A stretch of 45,018 nucleotides of DNA, taken from NCBI GenBank assembly GCA_023231445.1, contig JALNVF010000005.1, forward strand, positions 1 to 45,018, given 5' to 3'. How positions within the stretch are numbered: position 1 is the first letter of the stretch; each line of letters begins with the position of its first letter. Below the pieces are notes generated by a model. That model was given only the letters and a program-made list of their open reading frames with translations. It made no database searches and was not told where the DNA came from. Positions 32,979 to 40,684 of the stretch are shown piece by piece. A program made the position numbers and the translations under genes. Source of the DNA: Treponema sp. GTDB lineage: Bacteria; Spirochaetota; Spirochaetia; Treponematales; Treponemataceae.

Positions 32979-34658
32979 ATGAACAAACAGTACAAATCTT
33001 CAAAATTTTTTTTCATAGTAATCTGTACTCTTGCTTTTACACTTTCTCTATCTGCCCTTGAGGTCGATAAATCCGAACTTGAAAGTGCAGGAAGTCCGGA
33101 CACCGTAGTCTTCATTAATTATACTGGTCCGCACACGGTTATAGATACGGCTGCCAGCATCAGAGCTATAGGATCAAGCATGGGCACAGTCGTAGGAAAA
33201 ATGCCTGCCTCCGCATCATCAGCAGGAGCAAACAACAGATACTATATCGTACATGCAGTAGATCCTGCCGAAAAAGGAAAACTCGATGCCGACATTCTGT
33301 TCATAGGAAACAATGCCACCGTCGACCATATCGTCAATCTCCGCCGCATTATTTCAGCTTACCTTTCATCGGCATATAATTATTCAGCTAAAGACGCAGA
33401 TACGCTTGCTGTATTCATAACAGTCTACAATGCTGTTTACCGCGGAAAAATAGATGCATATCAGGCAAAATATAAAAAAATTGTCATGACTAATCTTACG
33501 TCCGCGTCGTGCGGACTTGCACTCAAATACGACGAATGGCCGGGAAATACGCAGATTGTTATTCCTCTCTTTGATGCTGCGAACGGAGGATTAAGTACAG
33601 TTGATACATCCGTTATCAGCGACACAAAAGTTGTAAAATCGATGCAGGAAGACAACGGCAAAAATATTGAAAGCCGTAAACAGATGGTCGACATAAAAGA
33701 ACGTGAAGCGGATAATGAAGCAGGAAAAGCACAAGCTTCGCAGAAAAATGCGGCGGAAGAACAGAAAAAATTAGTTACTGAACAGAAAAAAAACGAAGAA
33801 AAGAAACAGGAAGCTGTTCAGGCACAAAAAGAAGCTGACACCGCAGCAAAAGACGCAGCTGCAGCTCAAAAAAACGCAGCAGCTAATCCAAACGACAAAC
33901 AGGCACAGAAAGCTGCACAGGAAAAACAACAGACAGCCGAACAAAAGCAGCAGACTGCCGATCAAAAACAGACAGATTCAGAACAACAGCAGCAGAAAAC
34001 CGATGTACAGCAGCAGAAAACCGACGAGGCAAAACAGCAGGCGGCTGAAGCTCAGACTCAGGCCGATAAAAAACAGAATGAAGCCCAGACAGAACGTACA
34101 GAAATAGCAAAAGACCAGCAGACTGTTATGGATAAGGCGGAAGCTGATTCAAAGGCATCTGCCGTATACGGTATGCAGCTTGTCGATAATAAAGAATTAC
34201 TTTCAGGAATGGTAAAAGTTAATGCAGAAACAGGTGAAATAATGCAGTCATCTCCCGTAACGTATATCAGAGGCCGGACTGTTTATACTGCAGAAGACAA
34301 TTTTATAGCAATTGCCGGAGAAAACAGCGGTAACGGGGCGGTAAAACTGATTCTTCTTGACCAGGCTACAATGGAAATGATAAAAGAAAGCAGCGAAACG
34401 GTTGCTGAAAATTCAGTACTCGTACAGGACGGCACCGATTTCTACTGTGTCATACAGGACGGCAGCAACTGGGTACTCGGTAAATATGATGCAGGTCTGA
34501 CCCTGAAGCTTAAATCGCCTGTCGCAGTAAAAAATAGCACGCCTGTCACAATTTCAGGAGACAAAATTATAGTTACCGGAAGCGACGGGAAAGTCAGACT
34601 TCTGTCAAAAAATGATCTTTCGGAAATAAGGGCAGCAGCTGCTGCAAACGTAAAATAG
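32979..34658 (+). CDS. P83/100 family periplasmic protein
   Basis: A 559-residue secreted protein of the spirochaete P83/100 antigen family (PF05262). A signal peptide (about 1-27, cut near LSLSALEVDK) is followed by an N-terminal domain (30-220), a very long Lys/Glu/Gln/Ala coiled coil (about 225-390, 35-50 percent K+E+Q in parts, including a 21-bp tandem repeat) and a C-terminal beta-rich domain (about 395-559, repeated VQDGTDFYCV and ITVSGDKIIVTGSDGK-like strands). The start is the ATG at 32979, which has GGAGGA; a GTG 18 bases upstream is not likely. Homologues are immunodominant in Borrelia and Treponema. Function unknown; a periplasmic tether role is inferred from the coiled coil. Confidence 0.85.
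   Translation: MNKQYKSSKFFFIVICTLAFTLSLSALEVDKSELESAGSPDTVVFINYTGPHTVIDTAASIRAIGSSMGTVVGKMPASASSAGANNRYYIVHAVDPAEKGKLDADILFIGNNATVDHIVNLRRIISAYLSSAYNYSAKDADTLAVFITVYNAVYRGKIDAYQAKYKKIVMTNLTSASCGLALKYDEWPGNTQIVIPLFDAANGGLSTVDTSVISDTKVVKSMQEDNGKNIESRKQMVDIKEREADNEAGKAQASQKNAAEEQKKLVTEQKKNEEKKQEAVQAQKEADTAAKDAAAAQKNAAANPNDKQAQKAAQEKQQTAEQKQQTADQKQTDSEQQQQKTDVQQQKTDEAKQQAAEAQTQADKKQNEAQTERTEIAKDQQTVMDKAEADSKASAVYGMQLVDNKELLSGMVKVNAETGEIMQSSPVTYIRGRTVYTAEDNFIAIAGENSGNGAVKLILLDQATMEMIKESSETVAENSVLVQDGTDFYCVIQDGSNWVLGKYDAGLTLKLKSPVAVKNSTPVTISGDKIIVTGSDGKVRLLSKNDLSEIRAAAAANVK
33986..34027 (+). repeat. 21-bp tandem direct repeat in the coiled-coil coding region
   Basis: Two copies of ACAGCAGCAGAAAACCGA start at 33986 and 34007, exactly 21 bp apart, and encode QQQKTD and QQQKTD. 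They lie in the low-complexity coiled-coil region of the P83/100 gene. A recent slip duplication is likely, and length variation between strains would be expected. Confidence 0.85.
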
Positions 34659-34665
34659 CTGAAAA

Positions 34666-35985
34666 TTATTGTTCCTGCTTGTTTTCATATTTCGTACATG
34701 CAGGAACGAACACTATATCAACAGGTCCTGTTGCTCCGTTCCGCTGCTTTGCGATAATCAGTTTTGCCGGCTGCACAGGATCTTCACATTTCCTGTCGCG
34801 GTGTATAAAGATAACAACATCAGCATCCTGCTCAACAGAGCCGGAACCGCGTAACTGTGCAAGATTCGGTTCCTCACCTTCAGCATCACGCGAAACCTGA
34901 GACAATGCAACGATCGGAATATCAAGCTCACGCGCAAGTGCCTTCAGCGATTTTGATATTTCTGCAACCTGCTCATATACCGGAGCAGATGTATCTTCCG
35001 TTGTAATAAGACCTATATAATCGATAAAAATTATTTTCACATCGTGATTGGCGACAAGCCGCCGTGCCATTGCCCGTAAATCTATCAGTTTCATATTCGG
35101 CGTATCAATAATAAAAAGAGGAGCTTTAAAACACCGGCCGGCCGCATCCTGGAGTTTCTGAAAATCCTTAAGCTGTAAAAGACCTGATTTGAGTTTACCG
35201 CCCGGAATACGGGATTCCTGAGAAAGAAGACGCTGGCCTATGGATTGATACGACATTTCAAGAGAAAAAAAGCCACATGGAATATTTTTATCAATTGTAA
35301 TATATTCCATCATCGAAAGTGCAAGTGCCGTTTTACCTATTGAAGGACGGGCTCCGATAATAATAAGTCCGGAATTTTGAAATCCGCTTGTCATTGTATC
35401 AAGCTGATGAAATCCCGACGGAACACCGGTAAAAGCATTCTTACTCTTGTACCGCTTATCAATAAGATCAATTGTTGTCGTCATGACTTCATTCATATCA
35501 TGAACTTTAGTTGTCTCATTTCGTTCGGACAAAGCAAAAATTTTCTTTTCTGCTTCTTCTATGAGTATCTGACTGTCGTGAGTTTCGTCAAACGAGGATG
35601 CATGCATCTCCGATGATATTTTTATAAGATCCCGACGGTATGCCTGGTCAAGCACAATCTGCGCATAATATTGAACATTGGCGCTTGTTGGTACCGTATC
35701 TGTTAAAGAAGCAAGATATGCAGCACCACCCGCTTTCTCAAGGTTTCCCTCTTTTGTAAGCTCATTTATTACGGTCAGTGTATCACCTTTTACACTTAAT
35801 CCGAAGAGAGTTATCATTGCCTGATAGATAATCTGATTCTGCAGTGAATAGAAACGATCAGGACGCAGCATAGTAACAATATCCGATACAGCACTCCAGT
35901 CAAGCAGCAGCGCGCCCAACGTCGCCTGCTCTGCTTCCATACTGTGCGGCGGTACTTTGTCTTTTAATTGTGTCCCGTTTTCCAT
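34666..35985 (-). CDS. dnaB: Replicative DNA helicase DnaB
   Basis: Hexameric 5'-3' helicase that unwinds DNA at the replication fork. The N-terminal dimerisation domain (about 10-150, PHSMEAEQATLGALLLDW) and RecA-like ATPase domain are both present. Walker A is GARPSIGKTA (211-220). The DnaB-specific SLEMS, SRIPGGKLKSGLL and IFIDYIGLI elements follow, and SQVSRDAEGEEPNLAQLRGSGSVEQDADVV, in pieces near 360-395, completes the core. The length of 439 residues is normal. A GAGGAG site precedes the ATG. It lies downstream of rpsF-ssb-rpsR-rplI but a strong hairpin separates it, so it is probably a separate unit with two DnaA-box-like sites in front. Confidence 0.97.
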   Translation of the reverse strand: MENGTQLKDKVPPHSMEAEQATLGALLLDWSAVSDIVTMLRPDRFYSLQNQIIYQAMITLFGLSVKGDTLTVINELTKEGNLEKAGGAAYLASLTDTVPTSANVQYYAQIVLDQAYRRDLIKISSEMHASSFDETHDSQILIEEAEKKIFALSERNETTKVHDMNEVMTTTIDLIDKRYKSKNAFTGVPSGFHQLDTMTSGFQNSGLIIIGARPSIGKTALALSMMEYITIDKNIPCGFFSLEMSYQSIGQRLLSQESRIPGGKLKSGLLQLKDFQKLQDAAGRCFKAPLFIIDTPNMKLIDLRAMARRLVANHDVKIIFIDYIGLITTEDTSAPVYEQVAEISKSLKALARELDIPIVALSQVSRDAEGEEPNLAQLRGSGSVEQDADVVIFIHRDRKCEDPVQPAKLIIAKQRNGATGPVDIVFVPACTKYENKQEQ

Positions 35986-36017
35986 TATACCACTCCTCAG
36001 TTATATTTATAAACAAG

Positions 36018-36048
36018 ATATCAACAACTTTTTAACATGATATCCACA
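36018..36048. promoter_or_regulatory. Two DnaA-box-like direct repeats upstream of dnaB
   Basis: ATATCAACA (36018-36026) and ATATCCACA (36040-36048) lie in the same orientation, 22 bp apart, within longer repeats AACA[A/T]GATATC. The second differs from the DnaA consensus TTATCCACA at one base, the first at two. The region is AT-rich and lies 33-63 bp in front of the dnaB ATG, so it also contains the likely promoter (TTGTTG then TATAAC). Binding by DnaA is inference. Confidence 0.4.
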
Positions 36049-36074
36049 AGCATATGAATATCCCCAAAGACACA

Positions 36075-36107
36075 GAAAGCCGGCAGTTTTGTAAACTGCC
36101 GGCTTTC
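36075..36107 (-). terminator. Strong hairpin between rplI and dnaB
   Basis: A perfect 15-bp stem (GAAAGCCGGCAGTTT with AAACTGCCGGCTTTC, three-base loop) lies 25 bp after the rplI stop. On the minus strand it is followed by a moderately T-rich tail (TGTGTCTTT), so it may act as an intrinsic terminator, a partial one or an mRNA-stabilising hairpin. Confidence 0.7.
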
Positions 36108-36131
36108 ATAACCAACATACTTGCTGACAGA

Positions 36132-36680
36132 TTATTCCGCAGTATTTTTTACCGAATCGACAGTCTCTGCTGATTCAGTCTTTCTTTCTTTCCGCTCTTT
36201 TTTTGACACTTCTTTAGGTTCGTTTTCTTTATCTTCCTGACCTTTTACAGCAATCTTTATTTCAGCGGACTGAGCTTCATATAATTTTACCGCAAAATGA
36301 TAATTTCCGACAGACTTAATTGTGAGTCCCGGAATATCAATCCGCTTGCGCTCAATTTCAAAACCCTGTTTTGAAAGCAGGTCTACAACAACCTGAGTCG
36401 TAACGGCACCAAAAAGTTTACCGTTCTTTCCACACGGCATAACAATTTCAAGATTAAGTGCCTCAAGTTTTTCCTTAAGGCCGGCAGAAGCACTGCGTTT
36501 TTGTTCTTTACGTGCTTCTATCTCTGCTTTGCGGCTCTCAAAAACGGCAATAGTTGCATCGTTGTACGGAACAGCAAGATTACGCGGCCCAAGAAAATTG
36601 CGGTAATAACCATTAGCAACATTCTTTACATCACCCTCTTCTCCGAGGGACTTAACATCCACATTAAGAATGACTTTCAT
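36132..36680 (-). CDS. rplI: 50S ribosomal protein L9
   Basis: L9 binds 23S rRNA near the L1 stalk and helps keep the reading frame. The N-terminal domain has MKVILNVDVKSLGEEGDVKNVANGYYRNFLGPRNLA in pieces, with the family-typical GYYRNFLGPRNLA. A central helix (about 45-75) follows, and the C-terminal domain contains CGKNGKLFGAVTTQ. It is 182 residues, about 30 longer than the usual 150, because of a Lys/Glu/Ser-rich C-terminal tail (about 150-182, KENEPKEVSKKERKERKTES) that is probably disordered. It follows rpsR by 63 bp, with a hairpin between. Confidence 0.97.
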   Translation of the reverse strand: MKVILNVDVKSLGEEGDVKNVANGYYRNFLGPRNLAVPYNDATIAVFESRKAEIEARKEQKRSASAGLKEKLEALNLEIVMPCGKNGKLFGAVTTQVVVDLLSKQGFEIERKRIDIPGLTIKSVGNYHFAVKLYEAQSAEIKIAVKGQEDKENEPKEVSKKERKERKTESAETVDSVKNTAE

Positions 36681-36700
36681 ATCAAGCTCCTATTTTTCAT

Positions 36701-36736
36701 TCAGACTGCGTCACCAGGAGTCGGATCGCAGTCTGA
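36701..36736. promoter_or_regulatory. Perfect hairpin in the rpsR-rplI spacer
   Basis: A perfect 10-bp stem (TCAGACTGCG with CGCAGTCTGA, 16-base loop) lies in the 63-bp spacer. On the minus strand it ends about 21 bp before the rplI start and close to its ribosome-binding site. There is no T run after it on that strand, so it is not a terminator for this operon. It could be a processing or regulatory hairpin. Confidence 0.5.
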
Positions 36737-36743
36737 TAATTTT

Positions 36744-37109
36744 TTAGTCAGCAACAAAAGGAAGCAGACAGATAGAACGAGCACGCTTGATTGCGCCTGC
36801 AAGCTCTCTCTGGTGTTTTGCACAGGTACCCGTTATACGGCGGGGAAGAATCTTACCCCGTTCAGTTGTAAAACGACGGAGACTGTCAGCATCCTTATAG
36901 TCAATTTTTGCTTTATTTGCACAAAATCGGCATACCTTCTTGCGGAAGTACGTCTTACCCTTTCCACTGCGTCCGTTTCCGTCGCGTTCTTCACTGTCAT
37001 TACTATCGCGGTCGATATCATTCATACCGACATCAAGGTTAGCATCAGCCATTTTCTCATCAACAGGGACATTTGCCTCTGTTGCATTATCTTTTGATTC
37101 GTCTGCCAT
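36744..37109 (-). CDS. rpsR: 30S ribosomal protein S18 with acidic N-terminal extension
   Basis: S18 pairs with S6 on the 30S platform. The core (from about residue 50) has KVCRFCANKAKIDYKDADSLRRFTTERGKILPRRITGTCAKHQRELAGAIKRARSICLLPF, given here over about residues 58-118, with the family-typical RRITGTCAKHQ. The first 45-50 residues are acidic and Asp/Asn-rich and are not found in short S18 proteins. I chose the ATG at 37109, which has GGAG six bases upstream; an ATG four codons upstream (37121) has none. Two cysteines (CRFC) are typical. Part of the rpsF-ssb-rpsR-rplI cluster. Confidence 0.95.
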   Translation of the reverse strand: MADESKDNATEANVPVDEKMADANLDVGMNDIDRDSNDSEERDGNGRSGKGKTYFRKKVCRFCANKAKIDYKDADSLRRFTTERGKILPRRITGTCAKHQRELAGAIKRARSICLLPFVAD

Positions 37110-37124
37110 ATTTTTCTCCATTAA

Positions 37125-37619
37125 TCAGAAAGGAATGTCTTCAGGGAAACCACCATCAGCAGATGCAGCATTATCCGCAGTATATGTATCATTCTGCATC
37201 ATGCCGCTCTGCTGTGTATTCATCGCAGGTTTTGGCTGGAATCTCGGAACACCCCCGGCACTCTGGCCGCCATCCGATTTTCCACCAAGAAGCTGTACAG
37301 TGTTTGCAACAACAGTAACTTTACTGAAGTTCTGTCCATCCTTCTGCCAGCGGTCCTGTTTTAAATAGCCGTCTACAGCAATCTGCTTTCCTTTCTGCAG
37401 ATACTGTTTTAAATTTTCAGCCGTTTTTCCCCAGATCGTTATATCAAAATAATTTACTTCGTCAGTCCACTGATCGCCTTCTTTTTTGCTTCTGTTTACA
37501 GCTATGCTTACATTAGCACGAGCCAGCTGACCATTTCCCACATATGCAAATGAACGCTCATCAGCACCGAGGTCTCTTGTAAGACGTCCTATCAGGAATA
37601 CGTGATTCATATCTGTCAT
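37125..37619 (-). CDS. ssb: Single-stranded DNA-binding protein
   Basis: A 164-residue SSB with an N-terminal OB fold (about 1-110: MNHVFLIGRLTRDLG, then NYFDITIWGKTAENLKQYLQKGKQIAVDGYL in pieces). A Gly/Gln/Asn-rich linker follows, and the acidic hydrophobic tail ends GGFPEDIPF, the conserved C-terminal peptide that docks replication and repair proteins. It lies between rpsF and rpsR, as in many bacteria. An ATG three codons downstream is a less likely start. Confidence 0.97.
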   Translation of the reverse strand: MTDMNHVFLIGRLTRDLGADERSFAYVGNGQLARANVSIAVNRSKKEGDQWTDEVNYFDITIWGKTAENLKQYLQKGKQIAVDGYLKQDRWQKDGQNFSKVTVVANTVQLLGGKSDGGQSAGGVPRFQPKPAMNTQQSGMMQNDTYTADNAASADGGFPEDIPF

Positions 37620-37654
37620 ACTGTACCTCCAGTTTTCCGACTTATCGAGTATTT

Positions 37655-37948
37655 TTATTTTGCTTCTTTTTCATCAAGTCTTACGAAAAGATATTTCAGC
37701 AGGTTCATATTGATTTTGAACTGTCTGTCAAGGTCTGAAATCTTTCCGGGATTAAGCTTGAGCGTGAACAGAATAAAACGACCACGTTTCTGTTTGTCTA
37801 CTTCGTAAGTAAGATCACGGTCTCCGAACGGCTCTTCTTTTTCAATTTCTGCACCATATTGTGCGAGAACACTACGCACATCATCAGTGCCTTTCTTTGA
37901 CTTCTCCTCATCTATCGGGAAGATAGTCATAAGTTCATATTTTCTCAT
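37655..37948 (-). CDS. rpsF: 30S ribosomal protein S6
   Basis: A 97-residue S6 with the typical start MRKYELMTIFPIDEEKS, the segment GDRDLTYEVDKQKRGRFILFTLK, in pieces over about 42-64, and the end KYLFVRLDE. It forms a dimer with S18, which lies two genes later. An AAGGAG site precedes the ATG. It heads the operon. The promoter is described separately. Confidence 0.96.
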   Translation of the reverse strand: MRKYELMTIFPIDEEKSKKGTDDVRSVLAQYGAEIEKEEPFGDRDLTYEVDKQKRGRFILFTLKLNPGKISDLDRQFKINMNLLKYLFVRLDEKEAK

Positions 37949-38036
37949 ATAATCTCCTTATGGACATTTGGGAACTCACAACGAAGTTCCAAGGGGTGGA
38001 TTTTATAAGAATAACAGAAGAGTTCACAAGGGTCAA
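37949..38036 (-). promoter_or_regulatory. Promoter and leader of the rpsF operon
   Basis: On the minus strand TTGACC (38036-38031) and TATTCT (38013-38008) are separated by 17 bp. The leader of about 50 bases contains an imperfect hairpin (TTGGAACT with AGTTCCCAA, one bulged base) before the AAGGAG site. The known S6:S18 leader motif has a CCG bulge; I do not see CCG here, so autoregulation by that motif is not supported. Confidence 0.7.
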
Positions 38037-38123
38037 GACAAATTTGAAAAGAAAAACATATTCCCGTCAAAGAGACATTCTGAATGTTTTTATCAGTACT
38101 TGCTTGAATACCTTTTTGCATTA

Positions 38124-38129
38124 TATAAT
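38124..38129 (+). promoter_or_regulatory. Possible -10 box directly before the ankyrin gene
   Basis: A perfect TATAAT ends five bases before the ATG at 38135, and there is no ribosome-binding site. A weak -35 (TTGCTT, 38100-38105) is 18 bp upstream. The transcript would begin at about the start codon. Confidence 0.5.
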
Positions 38130-38134
38130 ATAGT

Positions 38135-39652
38135 ATGTTTTTGTTGTCAGAAAAAAATATAATCCGTATTATTCTTCTCTTCGTTATTTTTTATACCGTA
38201 TCTATGGCAAAAATTTCTGCTTCTGATAACAGCAGCACATATGATACCCTTATACAAAGCGGATCAGCTGAAGACATAACAAAAGCACTAAAAAAGAACA
38301 GCGATCTGATTACATATACAATCGGTAAAAACAATGACACACTCCTTATGAGTGCCATTTCCCAGAACCGCAGTAAGGATATCATAAAATTATTACTTGA
38401 TGCAGGTATCAGCCCTGCAAAGAAAAATAAAATCGGACAATCTGCTGTTTCCTATGTCTGTCAGTATTGTAAAAATTCCGATACAGCTTCACTTGTTTTA
38501 TCATACGGGACTTTTTCAAAAAGTCAGATACGAACCCGGCTCATGACGAAAGATAAAAACGGGAAGTACGCTGCTCAATATATTGAGCAAAACAATTCAT
38601 CAGAGGTGCAGCAGCTTGTAAAGTCCTATCTGAGTGAAAAAGATAACTCACTTTTATTCGGTAACAGTACAGGAAATTCTTCCCCTCTCGATAATCAACA
38701 GGACATTCCGTCTGCAGAACCATCATCAGCCGCTGCAGTTACTGAAGCGGCTCCATCCGGTGTACCTCCTGCAGCTGGTAGTGTCGGAGCCATACAGGAT
38801 GGAGCCGTCGGAATTAAAACGGAAGAACAACAACCGGCACTGCAACAGAACACACAACCTTCTGACGCAGTTAAAAATCAAAACACGGTAGTCCAGCTGC
38901 CACCATCAGACACAGAGGTTGTAAAACCCTCAAAAATCTCTGCATATAAACAAACATCTCTTTATGAATATGCTGATGATGATTCAGCTGATACAGATAC
39001 ACGGGAATCTGCACCTCAAAACGAATTAATCTCTGGTGCTAACAGCTCTGATGCAAACGGCGTAACACCGCTTATGTCTGCACTGAAAGAAGGCAACGAC
39101 TGGGAAGTAAATTCTCTGCTTTATTCAGGGGCAGATGTAAATGCGGTCGATTCAGAAGGATGGACTCCTCTTATGTATGCAGTTCGTTATCAGAACAATG
39201 AAACGCTCGTGCACACGCTTATCAGTCACGGTGCAAATGTGCGTATGAAAAACAACTATAAGGCTTCCGCGCTCACTATGGCGTCACAATATTCAGAAAA
39301 TCCTGAAATACTTTCAGATTTACTTGCTGCTTATTATCCTGCAGAAGAAGATGTGTTCAAATCGTTTATCTATGCTATTACAGCGACAACGTCTTCAGAC
39401 AGAGTATATCTTGCAAAAGCACAACTATTTCTGAATAAAGGGATACCGCTCAACAGATTCTGGGAGGGAAAAACTCCGCTTATGTATGCGGCAGAAAGTG
39501 GAAATTCCACAGCTCTTATCAGCCTGTTATTGAAAAACGGAGCTATAATTTCTACCCGCACGGCAGATAAAAAGACAGCCTTTGATTTTGCCAGAACCAA
39601 TACACGGCTGCCTCACGACCAGATCTACTGGTCTCTTAATACAGGACGGTAA
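38135..39652 (+). CDS. Secreted ankyrin-repeat protein
   Basis: A 505-residue protein with a signal peptide (about 1-28, hydrophobic core IIRIILLFVIFYTVSM, cut near AKISA). Ankyrin repeats lie in two blocks: residues 45-120 (NNDTLLMSAISQNRSKDIIKLLLDAGISP) and about 308-495 (NGVTPLMSALKEGNDWEVNSLLYSGADVNAV, then GWTPLMYAVRYQNNETLVHTLISHGANV and GKTPLMYAAESGNSTALISLLLKNGA), quoted in pieces. A Pro/Gln/Ser/Ala-rich linker (about 180-300) separates them. Ankyrins mediate protein contacts, so an extracytoplasmic binding role is inferred. The ATG has no ribosome-binding site; a TTG two codons later is an alternative start. It is followed by rsmD with 5 bp between. Confidence 0.82.
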   Translation: MFLLSEKNIIRIILLFVIFYTVSMAKISASDNSSTYDTLIQSGSAEDITKALKKNSDLITYTIGKNNDTLLMSAISQNRSKDIIKLLLDAGISPAKKNKIGQSAVSYVCQYCKNSDTASLVLSYGTFSKSQIRTRLMTKDKNGKYAAQYIEQNNSSEVQQLVKSYLSEKDNSLLFGNSTGNSSPLDNQQDIPSAEPSSAAAVTEAAPSGVPPAAGSVGAIQDGAVGIKTEEQQPALQQNTQPSDAVKNQNTVVQLPPSDTEVVKPSKISAYKQTSLYEYADDDSADTDTRESAPQNELISGANSSDANGVTPLMSALKEGNDWEVNSLLYSGADVNAVDSEGWTPLMYAVRYQNNETLVHTLISHGANVRMKNNYKASALTMASQYSENPEILSDLLAAYYPAEEDVFKSFIYAITATTSSDRVYLAKAQLFLNKGIPLNRFWEGKTPLMYAAESGNSTALISLLLKNGAIISTRTADKKTAFDFARTNTRLPHDQIYWSLNTGR

Positions 39653-39657
39653 TAAAC

Positions 39658-40227
39658 ATGCGTATAACTGGTGGTCAGCTTTCAGGAAGAACAACAAAAT
39701 GCCCGGACGGAGTGATTCGTCCGGCTATGGACAGAATGCGTGAATCAGTCTTTGCCGTTCTCGGAGATTTAAAGGGAAAATCCTTTCTAGATCTTTTCTC
39801 AGGTTCAGGAACAATAGCAATAGAGGCAGTCTCCCGGGGTGCGGTTAATGTTGCCCTCTGTGAAAAGGATAAAATAAAAATTCCCACTATTATTCAAAAT
39901 GTTTCTATAACAGAACATGATATGGGAATAAAAATACAATGCCATTTTATGCCTGTCGAATATTTTATAAAACGGTGCAAAGACAATTTCGACTACATCT
40001 TTCTGGATCCGCCTTTTATATACAAATATCACGAAGATCTGGTATCAAAGATTTTCGAAAATAACATGCTTACCCGGGATGGAACGATTCTTATTCACCG
40101 TCCCGAAGAGCATTTCATGCCGGATAAAATTAAAGGTTTGTACCGGAGCGACCAGCGTATATACGGAAGGTCAATTGTTGATTTTTATTCAGTGGAAGGG
40201 TCTTGCATTCCGGAAGCAGAACTTTAA
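39658..40227 (+). CDS. rsmD: 16S rRNA (guanine966-N2)-methyltransferase RsmD
   Basis: Methylates G966 of 16S rRNA on assembled or nearly assembled 30S subunits. The family start MRITGGQLSGRTTKCPDG is followed by RPAMDRMRESVFAVL, the SAM motif DLFSGSGT (45-52), EAVSRGA and the catalytic DPPF (117-120). The length of 189 residues is normal. It follows the ankyrin gene with a weak AGGA site about 12 bases upstream and may be in the same transcript. Confidence 0.94.
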   Translation: MRITGGQLSGRTTKCPDGVIRPAMDRMRESVFAVLGDLKGKSFLDLFSGSGTIAIEAVSRGAVNVALCEKDKIKIPTIIQNVSITEHDMGIKIQCHFMPVEYFIKRCKDNFDYIFLDPPFIYKYHEDLVSKIFENNMLTRDGTILIHRPEEHFMPDKIKGLYRSDQRIYGRSIVDFYSVEGSCIPEAEL

Positions 40228-40259
40228 AATTGATATTTCCTGTTGATTTTGGAAATTCC

Positions 40260-40287
40260 TTGACTTTTATACAAAAAATGTTACCAT
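40260..40287 (+). promoter_or_regulatory. Candidate promoter of the TPR gene pair
   Basis: TTGACT (40260-40265) and TACCAT (40282-40287) are 16 bp apart, matching four or five of six consensus bases. The start near 40294 leaves a leader of about 29 bases with a GAGAG site. This is the only clear signal in the 95-bp gap. Confidence 0.5.
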
Positions 40288-40322
40288 ATATAACGAATAT
40301 CGCTTTTTTGTAAGAGAGTTTC

Positions 40323-40664
40323 ATGACAGACGAGTTAAAAAACCAGATAAAAGCCAAACAGGAGTCTGAAGGATTTATAAAGGTTACAGATTCACCTGTG
40401 TTATCACTTACTTCAGAACAAAAAGCTGTTTTGAACAAAAAAGGTAATATTCTTTATAATCAGGGAGATATTGAAAGCGCCCGCAGAATCTTTGTGACGA
40501 CCGGATATTCGGACGGTTTAACCAGAGTCGGCGATGCATACATGCAAAAAGAAAAGGGAATAAAAGCCCTTAAACAATACGTTCTCGCACATAATGTAAA
40601 AAAGTCAGAACCAGTCTATGAAGAGCTGGCAAAAATCATTTCAATCATACTGAAAGAAGATTGA
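40323..40664 (+). CDS. Small TPR-like hypothetical protein
   Basis: A 113-residue cytoplasmic protein without a signal peptide. Two or three helical pairs are visible; GNILYNQGDIESARRIFVTTGYSDGLTRVGDAYMQKEKGIKALKQYVLA, in pieces over about residues 41-88, has the small-hydrophobic TPR pattern. I do not recognise a named family. A GAGAG site lies seven bases before the ATG. The TPR protein at 40685 follows by 20 bp, so the two are probably co-transcribed and may interact. Confidence 0.75.
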   Translation: MTDELKNQIKAKQESEGFIKVTDSPVLSLTSEQKAVLNKKGNILYNQGDIESARRIFVTTGYSDGLTRVGDAYMQKEKGIKALKQYVLAHNVKKSEPVYEELAKIISIILKED

Positions 40665-40684
40665 TTTAAAAAAGGAGTATTTGT

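Noticed and set aside
36001..36060. Origin of replication
   Set aside because: Only two imperfect DnaA-like boxes, no cluster, no dnaA or dnaN in the window.
36501..37097. A 198-codon plus-strand frame opposite rpsR and rplI
   Set aside because: It is the complement of two ribosomal protein genes and the spacer hairpin; no ribosome-binding site or family.
37949..38010. S6:S18 autoregulatory leader motif
   Set aside because: A hairpin is present but the characteristic CCG bulge is not, so I did not call it.
40228..40322. Small RNA or gene in the rsmD-TPR gap
   Set aside because: Only a promoter-like pair is visible; no hairpin with T run and no open frame.
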